This document shows, piece by piece, positions 1 through 9,000 of a DNA stretch of 64,000 nucleotides (within the stretch, counting starts at the first letter, position 1; each line of letters begins with the position of its first letter). Source of the stretch: Euzebya sp051004735 (lineage in GTDB: Bacteria > Actinomycetota > Nitriliruptoria > Euzebyales > Euzebyaceae); assembly GCA_051004735.1 (NCBI GenBank), contig JBPCKA010000065.1:42189-106188 (forward strand), in the 5' to 3' direction. Under the pieces are notes generated by a model. It ran no database searches. It had not been told where the DNA came from and saw nothing but the letters and a program-made list of their open reading frames with translations. A program made the position numbers and the translations under genes.

Positions 1-165
1 CTACGAGCCTCCGCACGAGTGAGGTTGGTTGCAGTCACGGCCGGGATCCTTGATCGAAGTCGGCGTTACGGACAGACGGATGCTTGTCGGCAAACCTCAC
101 CACTGCCGCCGTGCGCATGGTGAGTGTCAACCGCCGTTTCCCATGATGGCGCTAAGGCGGCTGAT

Positions 166-780
166 TCAACGACGCCGGGAGCTGACAGCTGCTCGTTCGC
201 GCGCCGCTCGTGACGCTATTGCCGTCAGCAGCGCCATTGCCGCGTCCAGGCGCCCCTCATGGTCCTCACTCAAGGCGTCGACGAACAGCCGATCGGCAAA
301 GCCCTCCAGTGTGCGGATGGCTGCAGTGGCCGTGGACATGGCCTGTTGGTCGCGCGGACGTGCCCTGACCCGAAGCTGTGCATCGTCCATCGCCGCGACA
401 GCCTGGGAGATGCAGACGAAGGACGTCATCAACTCCTGCGTGACCTCGGCAACCTCGACAGCCGCAATCTCGAGTTGGGCGACACGCCCGGTCTGTGAGG
501 CGATCTGCTGCCACACGTTGAGGAGTGTGTCCAGATCGCTCCACAGGTCGTCATATGCCAACCGCCGGGTCAACTCATGTCCCAGACGCACACCCTCCCA
601 ACAGGTCTCCACCAGGGCGGCGGCAACCTCGGGACGGTAATTGTGCCGGATGCTGGTGCAGCCCAGATCCTGAGCACGGGCGATCCGGTCCAACCGGGTC
701 AGCAGAGTATTGAGATCCTCGTACAGCACGCCGCAAACGATACCGTCATGTGCCACCCTGCGTCGACAGGCAGGGCCCAT
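166..780 (-). CDS. hypothetical helical protein
   Basis: I do not recognise the family. The 204-residue product is rich in Ala, Glu, Leu and Arg and reads as mostly alpha-helical, with no signal peptide, membrane segment or metal motif. The minus frame was preferred over the overlapping plus frames because its composition is protein-like, whereas the others are Arg/Ser/Pro-rich, as expected of antisense frames in GC-rich DNA. The start is uncertain: the first residues (MGPACRRRVAHDG) look less natural, and an internal start after about residue 13 is possible. It stands alone, about 210 bases downstream of rlmB, and nothing in context suggests a role. Confidence 0.55.
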   Translation of the reverse strand: MGPACRRRVAHDGIVCGVLYEDLNTLLTRLDRIARAQDLGCTSIRHNYRPEVAAALVETCWEGVRLGHELTRRLAYDDLWSDLDTLLNVWQQIASQTGRVAQLEIAAVEVAEVTQELMTSFVCISQAVAAMDDAQLRVRARPRDQQAMSTATAAIRTLEGFADRLFVDALSEDHEGRLDAAMALLTAIASRAARERAAVSSRRR

Positions 781-991
781 TGATCTTGAGAATCTCTACG
801 CAGGGTAATCCCGCCTCGTCAGACTGCGCAGACGTGCCGGTCAGACGAAGATCTGGCGGTCACCCAGGTAGCTATCTGTCAGACGATGCACAGTTCTGCA
901 AAGCCTCTAAAACGTGTCGTGGGCGGCGATGGACGGCAGACGGGGCCCTCCGGGACTGCTAAGGGGCCGAAGCGCTGTTCGCACAATTCGG

Positions 992-1762
992 TCATGCGCG
1001 TGCGCCCAGCGTCCGTCGCCGGCGCCATTCGAAGGCCACAACAGCCGTTGCGGTCGATGCATTCAACGAGTCCAGTCGGCCCCCCATGGGTATCGACACG
1101 ACGGCATCAACCTCCTCAGCCACCAGCCGGGACAGCCCTTTGCCCTCCTCACCGATCACGATGGCCAGTCGCTGGTCCATCAAGGGGTGGTCCCACACCG
1201 TCGAGGGTGCTTCACCGTCCAGGCCGACGGTCCACATGCCCGCTTCTCGCAAGACCTTCAAGGATCGGGTGATGTTGGTGACCTGGCTGACCGGCAGCCA
1301 TGACAAGGCACCGGCCGCGGCCTTTTCTGCGGCTGTCGAGGGTCCTGCCGCACGACGGTCTCGGATCACCATCCCTCCTGCACCCGCCTGCTCAGCGACC
1401 CGTGCGATTGCCCCAAGGTTTCGAGGATCCGTGACCCCGTCGAGCACCACGACCAGGTCGGCCTCCAACATCTGCTCCAGGGGGGTGAACCGGAACGGCT
1501 CCGCCACGGCTGCCACGCCCTGATGACGGACGTCCCCGGTGAGGTTGTCCATCTGGTCACGCGAGGCCGTCCTGACCTCAACCCCCTGGGATCTGGCCAA
1601 CGCCGCAACCGCGTCCAGCGCGGGACCTCCACGCCGGTCAACCACGATCCACCGAAGGCCACGCCCTGCCTTCAGCGCCTCCTGTACTGGTTGGCGCCCT
1701 GGGATGACTAGTGAGGCGACCTCCGGGTGAGGAGGGCCAGTGGCCTGTGTCCGTCTGCTCAT
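992..1762 (-). CDS. rlmB: 23S rRNA (guanosine-2'-O-)-methyltransferase RlmB (TrmH/SpoU family)
   Basis: A SpoU-class SAM-dependent ribose methyltransferase. RlmB methylates the 2'-O of a conserved guanosine in 23S rRNA. The N-terminal substrate-binding part contains 'IPGRQPVQEAL'. The catalytic knotted domain has all three SpoU motifs: 'LDGVTDPRNLGAIAR', 'IVIGEEGKGLS' and 'IPMGGRLDSLNASTATAV'. The start at 1762 makes an ATGA overlap with the cysS stop, so the two are translationally coupled; an in-frame ATG two codons upstream (1768) is the alternative. cysS-rlmB is the usual actinobacterial order. Length (about 256 residues) is normal. Confidence 0.93.
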   Translation of the reverse strand: MSRRTQATGPPHPEVASLVIPGRQPVQEALKAGRGLRWIVVDRRGGPALDAVAALARSQGVEVRTASRDQMDNLTGDVRHQGVAAVAEPFRFTPLEQMLEADLVVVLDGVTDPRNLGAIARVAEQAGAGGMVIRDRRAAGPSTAAEKAAAGALSWLPVSQVTNITRSLKVLREAGMWTVGLDGEAPSTVWDHPLMDQRLAIVIGEEGKGLSRLVAEEVDAVVSIPMGGRLDSLNASTATAVVAFEWRRRRTLGARA

Positions 1763-3153
1763 GCCCACCGCCAGCGCACCCCGCTACGGGAATCTTCCAC
1801 CACCACGCCCGCAGCCTGCAGCGCATCTCGGATCTGATCTGAGGCCTGGAAGTCCTGCCGCTCCCTCGCACTGTCCCGCAGAGCCAGGAGTGCGTCTACC
1901 AGAGGTGACACGTCCTGTCCGTCTCGTACCGGGGTGACGGGATCCAATCCCACGATGGCAGCAATCTCGATCACCGCGGCCCGCGCTGTGGCTGCTGCGG
2001 CGTCGGCGCCCTCAGCCAGCGACGCAAGCCCCTGGCGGACCAGGCCGAAGATGATCGAGATGGCTTCCGGCGTATTGAGATCATCGCTCAGCGCCGCCAC
2101 CGCCCTGCCTACCGCCTCCTCATCGCTGTCACCGTCAACGGGTGCGCTGGCGACAAAATTGGTCATGCGCTTCCATGCGGCCTGGACATCGGCCAGGAGA
2201 TCGGCGCTGAACTGGGAGATGGAGCGATAGTGATGCTGCAGGAAGTACAGCCGCACCACCTGGCCCCCATAGGTGTCCAGAGCGTCGGCGAGCGTGATGA
2301 AGTTTCCGAGGGATTTCGACATCTTCTCGCCGTCGATGTTCAACATCGCGTTGTGCAGCCACAGTCGGGCGTACGGCTGGCCGGTCGCGGCCTCGGCCTG
2401 GGCGATTTCGTTTTCGTGATGGGGAAAGATCAGGTCGGTCCCACCCGTATGCAGGTCCAGTCCCCTCCCCAGGTACTTCCCGGCCATGGCTGAGCATTCG
2501 ATGTGCCACCCCGGACGTCCCGGCCCCCAGGGGGAAGCCCAACTGGGTTCCCCGGGTTTGGCGGCCTTCCACAGTACGAAATCCGCGGCGTTCTCCTTGC
2601 GGGGGTCGGTGTCAACCCGTGCACCCGCCAGCATCTCATCGATGTCACGTCCGCTCAGCGCCCCATAGCCGCTGAAGGACCGAACGCGGAACATGACGTC
2701 CTGACCGCCCTCAATCGCGTCCTCCCCACCTTCCACCGTGTAGGCCACCTGCTTGCTCAGCAGGGTCTGGATCATCTGGATCATCTCAATGATGTGTCCG
2801 GTTGCGCGAGGCACGATGTGCGGTGACAGGATTCCCAGCCGGGCCATCTGCTCCTCATAGATGCGGGCGTACTCCTCGCTGACCGCAGCGGGATCTCGGC
2901 CCTCGTCGTGACCGCGCTGGATGATCTTGTCCTCAACATCGGTGATGTTGCGGACATGCAGGACGTCCACACCTTCATGCTCCAGAAGCCGTCGAACGAC
3001 ATCGGGGATCAAGGCCGCGCGGGCGTGACCGAAATGGGGGACATCCTGGACCGTGGGACCACAGACGTACATGCCGAATGGGCGCTGGCCTGAGCGGATG
3101 TCATCAGTCAGAACGTCCTCAAGTTGGCGGGTGAGGGTGTTGTACAGACGCAT
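1759..3153 (-). CDS. cysS: cysteinyl-tRNA synthetase
   Basis: A class I aminoacyl-tRNA synthetase that charges tRNA-Cys in the cytoplasm. Visible motifs are the HIGH-type signature 'PHFGHARA' after the zinc-site Cys in 'YVCGPTVQDV', the zinc/substrate region 'GWHIECSAMAGKYLG', 'GGTDLIFPHHENEIAQ', and the KMSKS loop 'GEKMSKSLGN'. A helical DALR-type domain follows. I start at 3153 ('MRLYNTLTRQ'), the usual N-terminus of the family; the frame opens 11 codons earlier without a family match. The order ispF, cysS, rlmB is standard in Actinomycetota. It overlaps rlmB by 4 bases. Confidence 0.95.
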   Translation of the reverse strand: MRLYNTLTRQLEDVLTDDIRSGQRPFGMYVCGPTVQDVPHFGHARAALIPDVVRRLLEHEGVDVLHVRNITDVEDKIIQRGHDEGRDPAAVSEEYARIYEEQMARLGILSPHIVPRATGHIIEMIQMIQTLLSKQVAYTVEGGEDAIEGGQDVMFRVRSFSGYGALSGRDIDEMLAGARVDTDPRKENAADFVLWKAAKPGEPSWASPWGPGRPGWHIECSAMAGKYLGRGLDLHTGGTDLIFPHHENEIAQAEAATGQPYARLWLHNAMLNIDGEKMSKSLGNFITLADALDTYGGQVVRLYFLQHHYRSISQFSADLLADVQAAWKRMTNFVASAPVDGDSDEEAVGRAVAALSDDLNTPEAISIIFGLVRQGLASLAEGADAAAATARAAVIEIAAIVGLDPVTPVRDGQDVSPLVDALLALRDSARERQDFQASDQIRDALQAAGVVVEDSRSGVRWRWA

Positions 3154-3285
3154 ATCCCCGTGAGGGTACGCGCCCGCTGTCCACAAATCGGTGGCTAAGG
3201 GTCAGCTGGCAGCGTGCCGATGCGTCAGCCGTGGACTACCAGTTGCCGAACCAGTCGATGCTGCAACGATTGCGTATGGAACGCA

Positions 3286-3771
3286 TCACCCGACGACATC
3301 TGTGAGCAGGACGACGCACAGGCAGGCGATCCCCTCGCCGCGCCCGATGAATCCCAGGTGATCGGTGGTCGTGGCCTTCAGCGAGACCCGCGCGATCGGG
3401 ATGTCGAGCAGTTCAGCCAACCGATCCCGCATGTCCTGGCGGTACTGGCTGACCCGCGGCCGAGCTGCCACGACCGTCACGTCAACGTTGACGACCGAGA
3501 AACGTTGCTCGCCCAGCAGCTGCATCGCCTCGGTGACGAAGGCAGAGCTGTCGGCGTCCAGCGTCTCTGCCTGATCCACCCCGATCAGTGAACCCAGGTC
3601 ACCCAGGGCAGCCGCACCCAGCAGTGCATCGGTTACGGCATGCAGCACGACGTCGGCGTCACTGTGCCCCGCCAGTGCTGGACCTTCGGGAATGGTGATA
3701 CCGGCCAAACGCAACGGCCGGTCCATGGCTTCATCGAAGGAATGAACGTCCAATCCCTGCCCGATCAGCAT
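3286..3771 (-). CDS. ispF: 2-C-methyl-D-erythritol 2,4-cyclodiphosphate synthase
   Basis: Forms the cyclodiphosphate in the MEP isoprenoid pathway. The motifs are clear: 'GLDVHSF' with the metal-binding Asp and His, 'GHSDADVVLHAVTDALLG', the flexible loop around 'GVDQAETLDADSS', and the C-terminal 'KATTTDHLGFIGRGEGIA'. The length of 161 residues is normal. ispD, which usually precedes ispF, is not here; the space upstream holds only a truncated PIN/TRAM gene ending 10 bases before the ispF start. An IspD activity must therefore be encoded elsewhere, or the deletion removed it. Confidence 0.94.
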   Translation of the reverse strand: MLIGQGLDVHSFDEAMDRPLRLAGITIPEGPALAGHSDADVVLHAVTDALLGAAALGDLGSLIGVDQAETLDADSSAFVTEAMQLLGEQRFSVVNVDVTVVAARPRVSQYRQDMRDRLAELLDIPIARVSLKATTTDHLGFIGRGEGIACLCVVLLTDVVG

Positions 3772-3781
3772 GGCGTCGACC

Positions 3782-4557
3782 TCACTGTCGGGCTGGGGTA
3801 TCCCCGGTGACGCGGGGGGCGTCGCTGCGGTGGGCGAACAGCATCCGGCCGTTTGAGTTGGACATGATGCTGGTCACCTCCACCATGATGGTGGTTCCCA
3901 TGTCGAGTTGCGCACGGTCGACAACCACCCGTCCTCGCCTGGGGGGTCCTCCTCCAATACCTCAACCCCGACCGAGGACAGCCGTTGCAACTCCGCCAAC
4001 GTGTCCAGGCCGCGCTGACCGCGGCGCCGCCGATCAGGTTCCGCCGAATCGGCCAGCCCCTGCAACTCATACAGCACGAAGGTGGGTACCAGCAGCACCC
4101 CCTCGATCCAACCGTCGCGACAGACGCCGACCAAACGACCGTCGATCAGCGCGGAGGTGTCGATCAGCTTGTAACTCGGCCCCGATGCACGCGAGCCACT
4201 TGGCAGCCGCCCGCCGGTCCCCAGACAGCGAAGGAGGTCTGACGCGCGACTTCGCCCCAGCCGGGAGCCGGTCCAGCCGATGCTCGTGACGATGATGACG
4301 GCGATCGGCACCGTGTAGATCTTTGCGTCAAGCAGCAGCAATGGCCAGGTCACTGCGGCACCCAGTGCCAACCCCAGCAGACCACCGAACGCGCTTGCGA
4401 CGATCTCGCTGGTGGACACCTGCTGAAGATGCTGTTCCGTCGAGGAGATTCGATGTTGGGAGAATCGGCCCAGGACCCCGCCCAGGACGTAGCCGGTGCC
4501 AACTCGACGAACGCAACACCGCCCGGCACTTCTGAGGAGTCCTGTGACACCTAACAC
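3782..4557 (-). pseudogene. PIN/TRAM-domain membrane protein, internally deleted and frameshifted
   Basis: Actinobacteria carry a membrane-anchored PIN nuclease with a C-terminal TRAM domain between carD and ispD/ispF. Here the N-terminal membrane segments and the first half of the PIN domain are present ('KLIDTSALIDGRLVGVC', then 'VLLVPTFVLYELQ'), reading to 'VEVLEEDPPGED' near 3920. The frame then changes and the sequence resumes as the very end of a TRAM domain ('VVVDRAQLDMGTTIMVEVTS', then 'NGRMLFAHRSD'), stopping at 3782. Roughly 80 residues, with the second half of PIN and most of TRAM, are missing; the estimate comes from my memory of the family. The annotated start is GTG at 4557. The product cannot be a normal nuclease. 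Confidence 0.75.
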
Positions 4558-4586
4558 AGAGTACCGGGCGGTTGGGCTACGCGTTA

Positions 4587-5072
4587 CTACTCGTCGTGGA
4601 GAATCTCGTCAAGGTAGGCCTCTGCATCCTCATCCGACTTGCTCAGCGACGCGGCGAGTTCCGAGACCAGAACCTGCCGGGCCTTCGACAGCATCCGCTT
4701 CTCGCCAGCCGATAGGCCCTTGTCGATTTCTCGCAGGGACAGGTCCCGAACCACCTCGGAAACCCGCATGATGTCCCCATCCTTCAACTTCTCGTTGTTC
4801 GCCTTGAACCGACGTGACCAGTTGGTGGGGACCTTCGCCCCTCGTGTCCTGAGGACCGAGATGACCTTGGCGATCTCCTTGTCATCGCACACGTTGCGCA
4901 GGCCGACCTCGTCGGTCTGATCAGCGGGGACCTTGATGGTGAGGTCGCCGTAGGTAAGTCGGAGGACGAGGTACGACCTCTCTTCCCCCAGCAGTTTGCG
5001 TGTCTCCTCACGCTCGATCACGGCTGCCCCATGGTGCGGATACACGACGGTATCGCCGACGGAATAGGTCAT
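4587..5072 (-). CDS. carD: CarD-family transcriptional regulator
   Basis: CarD binds the RNA polymerase beta subunit and stabilises the open promoter complex; in mycobacteria it is essential and acts at rRNA promoters. The N-terminal RNAP-interaction (Tudor-like) domain starts 'MTYSVGDTVVYPHHGAAVIE', and the C-terminal helical DNA-binding domain contains 'WSRRFKANNEKLKDGD' and 'LSAGEKRMLSKARQVLVSEL'. The length of 161 residues is exactly typical. It lies upstream of the PIN/TRAM remnant and ispF, its usual neighbours. About 250 bases separate it from disA, which leaves room for its own promoter. Confidence 0.95.
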   Translation of the reverse strand: MTYSVGDTVVYPHHGAAVIEREETRKLLGEERSYLVLRLTYGDLTIKVPADQTDEVGLRNVCDDKEIAKVISVLRTRGAKVPTNWSRRFKANNEKLKDGDIMRVSEVVRDLSLREIDKGLSAGEKRMLSKARQVLVSELAASLSKSDEDAEAYLDEILHDE

Positions 5073-5319
5073 ATGTAGTCCCCTGTCCGAGCTTATTTGG
5101 ACGTGTCAGAGCACCAGTTCCTAGTCGCCGAGGCCCTGGCTACTGTCGACTAGTGCGTTGTCCGAGTTTACCACACTTTGACCTTCGCCACCAATGCAAA
5201 AGGGCAGGTCAGAAGGCTTCTTCGGGCAAATACCGGTGCATCACAGTGCCCGTCCGGACGATGTGACACTGTTTCGTGGCCGTTGACAAACAGATCGTCT
5301 TGTGCTTGCGATCACGCCT
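5073..5319. other. intergenic region between disA and carD
   Basis: No coding sequence with protein-like composition is seen on either strand. This stretch is more AT-rich than its surroundings and probably carries the carD promoter, reading leftward. I could not pick a convincing -35/-10 pair. Confidence 0.4.
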
Positions 5320-6387
5320 CTAGGCGTAGCGCTCGAGTATGGAGGACTCGGCCAGGCGCGCCAACCCTTCCTTGATCGAACGGGCGCGGGCTTCGCCGAT
5401 GCCATCCACGGTGTTGAGGTCTTCCAGCGTGGCGTCAAGCAGTCGGTCCAGCGTGCCGAACTTGTCGACCAACTTCTGCACGATGTTGTCGTGAAGTCGG
5501 GGGATGCGGCTCAGTAGCCGATACCCGCGTGGTGCCACGGGCCGCCCGTCGCCCCGTTCGGCCGGGGAGTAGCCCATCGCCTTGGCAACCTTGCCGGGTT
5601 CCAACAGTTCGGCGTCGGTCAGTTCGGCGACCCGCTCAAGAACTCGGGCGTCCTTGCGTCTGCGGTCAGCGGTGTAGTCCTTCACGACCAGTTCACGCTC
5701 GTGTTCCACCCCGTGCATCAGTTCGTCCAGCTGCAATTCCAGCAGTCGTCCCTCGACACCGAGCTCGGTGATGGCGTGTTCAATCTCCGCCGCGATCCGT
5801 GCGACGCGTTCGGCGCGTTGCAGAACCGAGACGACGTTGCCCAGCGTCACCACATTCTCGATCTCAAGGGCCGACAACGCTGCAGACACCTCGTCCAGAC
5901 GGTTGCGGTACCGCTCCAGCGTGGCCAGTGCCTGGTTGGCCCGGAACATGATCTGGGAGAGCTCCTCCAGCACATGCTTGTCCTGGCCGAAGTACAGCGA
6001 CACGATCTGCATCGACTCGCTGACGCTGATCACCGGCTTGCCGGTTTGCTTTGCGACCCGGTCGGCGGTGCGGTGACGGGTGCCAGTCTCCATGGTGTGC
6101 ACGGAGGAGTCCGGCACCAGATGCACATTTGCGTACAGGATGTTCTCGCACGCGTCGTCCAGCAGGATCGCGCCGTCCATTTTGGCGACCTCGGACAGGT
6201 GTTGGGCGGTCAGCCTGGCCTTCAGCTGGAAGCCGCCGGAGCGCATCTCTTCCATCTGCTTGTCATAGCCCAGGACCATGATGGCCCCCTTGCCCGCTTT
6301 GATGATGCGCTCGATTCCTTCGCGCAGCACGGTTCCCGGCGCGACGAGTTGGAGGATGTCCACCATGGTCTCCTCGCGCTCCGACAT
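5320..6387 (-). CDS. disA: DNA integrity scanning diadenylate cyclase DisA
   Basis: Makes cyclic di-AMP from two ATP and scans DNA for branched structures. The N-terminal DAC domain shows the DGA motif in 'AKMDGAILLDD' and the RHR motif in 'GTRHRTADRVAKQTGKPVIS'. A helical linker follows, and the C-terminus has a helix-hairpin-helix domain ('LEDLNTVDGIGEARARSI'). The length of 355 residues is normal. The start at 6387 has a strong ribosome-binding sequence, GGAGAGGGAG, just upstream. radA, the usual upstream partner, is absent; nhaA lies there instead. Confidence 0.95.
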   Translation of the reverse strand: MSEREETMVDILQLVAPGTVLREGIERIIKAGKGAIMVLGYDKQMEEMRSGGFQLKARLTAQHLSEVAKMDGAILLDDACENILYANVHLVPDSSVHTMETGTRHRTADRVAKQTGKPVISVSESMQIVSLYFGQDKHVLEELSQIMFRANQALATLERYRNRLDEVSAALSALEIENVVTLGNVVSVLQRAERVARIAAEIEHAITELGVEGRLLELQLDELMHGVEHERELVVKDYTADRRRKDARVLERVAELTDAELLEPGKVAKAMGYSPAERGDGRPVAPRGYRLLSRIPRLHDNIVQKLVDKFGTLDRLLDATLEDLNTVDGIGEARARSIKEGLARLAESSILERYA

Positions 6388-6481
6388 TGCACTCCCTCTC
6401 CGTCGTTACTGCCGGCCCGCGGCCGACGCGACGCCGACATCATACGCACGGCAGGCGTGGCCCGCCGACCGCAGTCGAACC

Positions 6482-7882
6482 TCAGGTGGTCTTGCGAGCC
6501 GCCAGCGCCGAGAAGCCGAGGATGCCGGCTGTGATCGACGCGGTCAGGATCCCGACCTTCGCGGCCTCGACCAGTTGGGGATCGGAGAAGGCAAGTCCCG
6601 CGATGAAGATGGACACGGTGAACCCGATGCCAGCCAGCAATCCCACGCCACACATCTCCAGCCAACCCACGCCGCGAGGCAACTTGGCCAGGCCTGTGCG
6701 TACGGCCACGAATGCTGCCAGCATGACACCCAAGGGCTTGCCTAGGACCAGTCCGACGATGACGCCCAACGGCACGGGTTGGGTCAGGGTGTTCCCCAGT
6801 GCGCCGAAGTCGATCGCCACGCCAGCGTTGGCCAGTGCGAACAGTGGCAGGATCACGAAGGCCGACCAGGGATGCAGACGGTGTTCCCAGATGCGCAAGG
6901 GGGACACGCCATCGTGGGACAGCGTGGCGATCACCTCCAGCTCGTTCTGCTCGTCTTCATCGGCCCGTCCGTCTGCCGGGCGGGCGCGCAAGCGCTTCAG
7001 TCGGCTGTGGATGGCGCCGGTCACGGCTTCAGGCGGATGAAGCGGATAGGCCGGGGTGAGCAGTCCCAGGATCACCCCGGCGATCGTTGCGTGTACGCCG
7101 GATTCAAATACGGCCAGCCACAAGAGGGCCGCCAGCAGGAAGTAGGGAACGATCGCGTACACATTCAGGCGCTTCAAAACCACGATGCCCAGGATCGCGG
7201 CCGCGGCGACGCCCAACCAGACGGCGTCAAGGCTGGTGGTGTAGAAGACCGCAATAACCAGGATCGCCCCGATGTCATCGACAATCGCTAGGGTCAGAAG
7301 AAGCACCTTGAGGCTGGCCGGTGCACGATCCCCGACCAGCGCCAGCACCCCGACCGCAAACGCGATGTCGGTGGCCATCGGGATGCCCCAACCTCCCGAT
7401 CCCGGGCCGCCGGCGTTGAGCATGTAGTACAGCAGCGCCGGCACGACCATCCCACCCATGGCAGCGGCGATCGGCAGGGCCGCGGTCCTCGGGTCGCGCA
7501 GGTCCCCGTGCACGAGTTCGCGTTTGATCTCAAGCCCGGCGACGAAGAAGAACACTGCCATCAGCAGATCGTTGATCCAGTGTTCGACGGATTCATCAAG
7601 CCTCAGGAAGCCGAAGTCCACGACGATGTGGTGATTGACCAGGGCCTCATATGAGTCCGACAGCGACGAGTTGGCCCAGATCAGGGCGATCACTGCGGCC
7701 AGCACCAGCACGATCCCGCCGGAGATCTCGGTGCGCAGGAAATGCTGGACGGGCTGGACCACCCGTCGCGCCGACAGGCGGTCGGAATCGGAGAATGATC
7801 TGTTCAGCCGATCAGCCGGGTTCTGCTCCGGCGTCTGGTCGGCATCTTGATCATCGAAGTCTTGGCGAAGTTCTGTGTCCAT
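6482..7882 (-). CDS. nhaA: Na+/H+ antiporter NhaA
   Basis: An inner-membrane electrogenic sodium/proton antiporter for pH and salt homeostasis. Conserved sequences include 'HWINDLLMAVFFFVAGLEIK', 'GWGIPMATDIAFAVGVL' with the essential Asp, 'LTLAIVDDIGAILVIAVFY', and 'GIGFTVSIFIAGLAF' near the C-terminus. About 11-12 hydrophobic segments are visible. The first 45 residues are an acidic cytoplasmic extension (DDQDADQTPEQ). A charged loop around residues 305-325 is longer than in E. coli NhaA. The ATG overlaps the yihY stop by one base (TGATG), so it is coupled to the gene upstream. It fits a saline habitat together with the ectoine genes. Confidence 0.94.
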   Translation of the reverse strand: MDTELRQDFDDQDADQTPEQNPADRLNRSFSDSDRLSARRVVQPVQHFLRTEISGGIVLVLAAVIALIWANSSLSDSYEALVNHHIVVDFGFLRLDESVEHWINDLLMAVFFFVAGLEIKRELVHGDLRDPRTAALPIAAAMGGMVVPALLYYMLNAGGPGSGGWGIPMATDIAFAVGVLALVGDRAPASLKVLLLTLAIVDDIGAILVIAVFYTTSLDAVWLGVAAAAILGIVVLKRLNVYAIVPYFLLAALLWLAVFESGVHATIAGVILGLLTPAYPLHPPEAVTGAIHSRLKRLRARPADGRADEDEQNELEVIATLSHDGVSPLRIWEHRLHPWSAFVILPLFALANAGVAIDFGALGNTLTQPVPLGVIVGLVLGKPLGVMLAAFVAVRTGLAKLPRGVGWLEMCGVGLLAGIGFTVSIFIAGLAFSDPQLVEAAKVGILTASITAGILGFSALAARKTT

Positions 7883-9000
7883 CAGTCACGGCCCAGTTTG
7901 CCCCAAAGAGTCGAAGCCAGCCGTGCCCCACTTGTCCGGGCGGCCGCACCTCGCAAGCGGATGCGCCACCGTCCAGGCCCGGCGACCTGATCAGCGGCCT
8001 CATCATCGGGATCCCCGGTCGCGGCCATCAATCCAGGATGACGGGGCATATCCTGGGTCACCGTGTCGGGGTCAAGCACCGGCGCGATCGCCGGGGCGGC
8101 CGCCACCGGTTGCCTGCGCTGAAGATATTTGTCGATTTCATGGTCCAGCTCAGCGCCCATCAACAGCACGATGAAGGAGTAGTTGAGCCACACCAACAAC
8201 ACGATGACCCCCGCAAACGCGCCATAGGTGGCCGAGTAGTTGCCGGCCAGCCTGACAAACAGGCTGAACAGGTAGCTGAGTACCAACCACCCGATGACCC
8301 CCAACACCGCGCCGGGCGTCAGAAACCGCAGCTTGGGACGGTCACGGTTGGGTCCGAACCAGAACGTGAACCCGAAGAACAGCATCAGCACGGTGATCCC
8401 GGCCACATAGCGACCAAGGGTGATGAGAATGCTCAGGGGCGAGTCCAGGATCTGCTGGGGCAACAAGGTCTCAAGGAGGGTGGGACCAAGCACGATGACG
8501 ATGAACATCCCGATCAGCGCCAGCACAAGCCCCCCGATGACGCCCAATGAGGCCACACGCTGTCCCACGAAGCCGCGCCCTTCGTCAGCGTCATAGGCCT
8601 TGTTCAAGGCGTAGATCAAGGCGGCGGCAGCGCTGCTGGCGGTGAACAGCCCCACGGCAATGCTCACTGCGAGGGCAGGGATCCCCTTTTCGGCCAGTCC
8701 TTTGATCGCCTTGTCCAGCGAATCGGTGACGAATCCCTGTGCGCTGGAGGGCACGATGTCACCGGCCGAGGTGACCAGCGAGCGGATGTCCTCCGTGGAG
8801 ATGACCTGGGCGGCTATGGCTACAGCGGCGATCAGCCCCGGGACCAGCGCCAGAACGATGCGCAGGGTGACCACGGCGGACAGGTAGGCCACCTCGTCAC
8901 TCTTGAACTCCCCGCCGGCGTTCTTGAGCACCGCTTTCCATCCGGCAGAGCCCAGCTTCCACCATGACTCAGTCTGACTGCCGTTGTTGATGGTGGTCAT
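7882..9000 (-). CDS. YihY/virulence factor BrkB family membrane protein
   Basis: An integral membrane protein of the YihY/BrkB (UPF0761) family, with about six transmembrane segments between residues 40 and 290. Members are sometimes mislabelled ribonuclease BN, and the true function is unknown. Family-like stretches are 'AYLSAVVTLRIVLALVPGLI', 'GLFTASSAAAALIYALNKAY', 'FWFGPN' and 'YSATYGAFAGVIVLLVWLNY'. The last 80 residues are hydrophilic and cytoplasmic. I start at 9000, where the ATG overlaps the mutY stop (ATGA); the frame runs 19 codons further upstream into mutY with no family support. It is the middle gene of a coupled mutY-yihY-nhaA set. Confidence 0.85.
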   Translation of the reverse strand: MTTINNGSQTESWWKLGSAGWKAVLKNAGGEFKSDEVAYLSAVVTLRIVLALVPGLIAAVAIAAQVISTEDIRSLVTSAGDIVPSSAQGFVTDSLDKAIKGLAEKGIPALAVSIAVGLFTASSAAAALIYALNKAYDADEGRGFVGQRVASLGVIGGLVLALIGMFIVIVLGPTLLETLLPQQILDSPLSILITLGRYVAGITVLMLFFGFTFWFGPNRDRPKLRFLTPGAVLGVIGWLVLSYLFSLFVRLAGNYSATYGAFAGVIVLLVWLNYSFIVLLMGAELDHEIDKYLQRRQPVAAAPAIAPVLDPDTVTQDMPRHPGLMAATGDPDDEAADQVAGPGRWRIRLRGAAARTSGARLASTLWGKLGRD

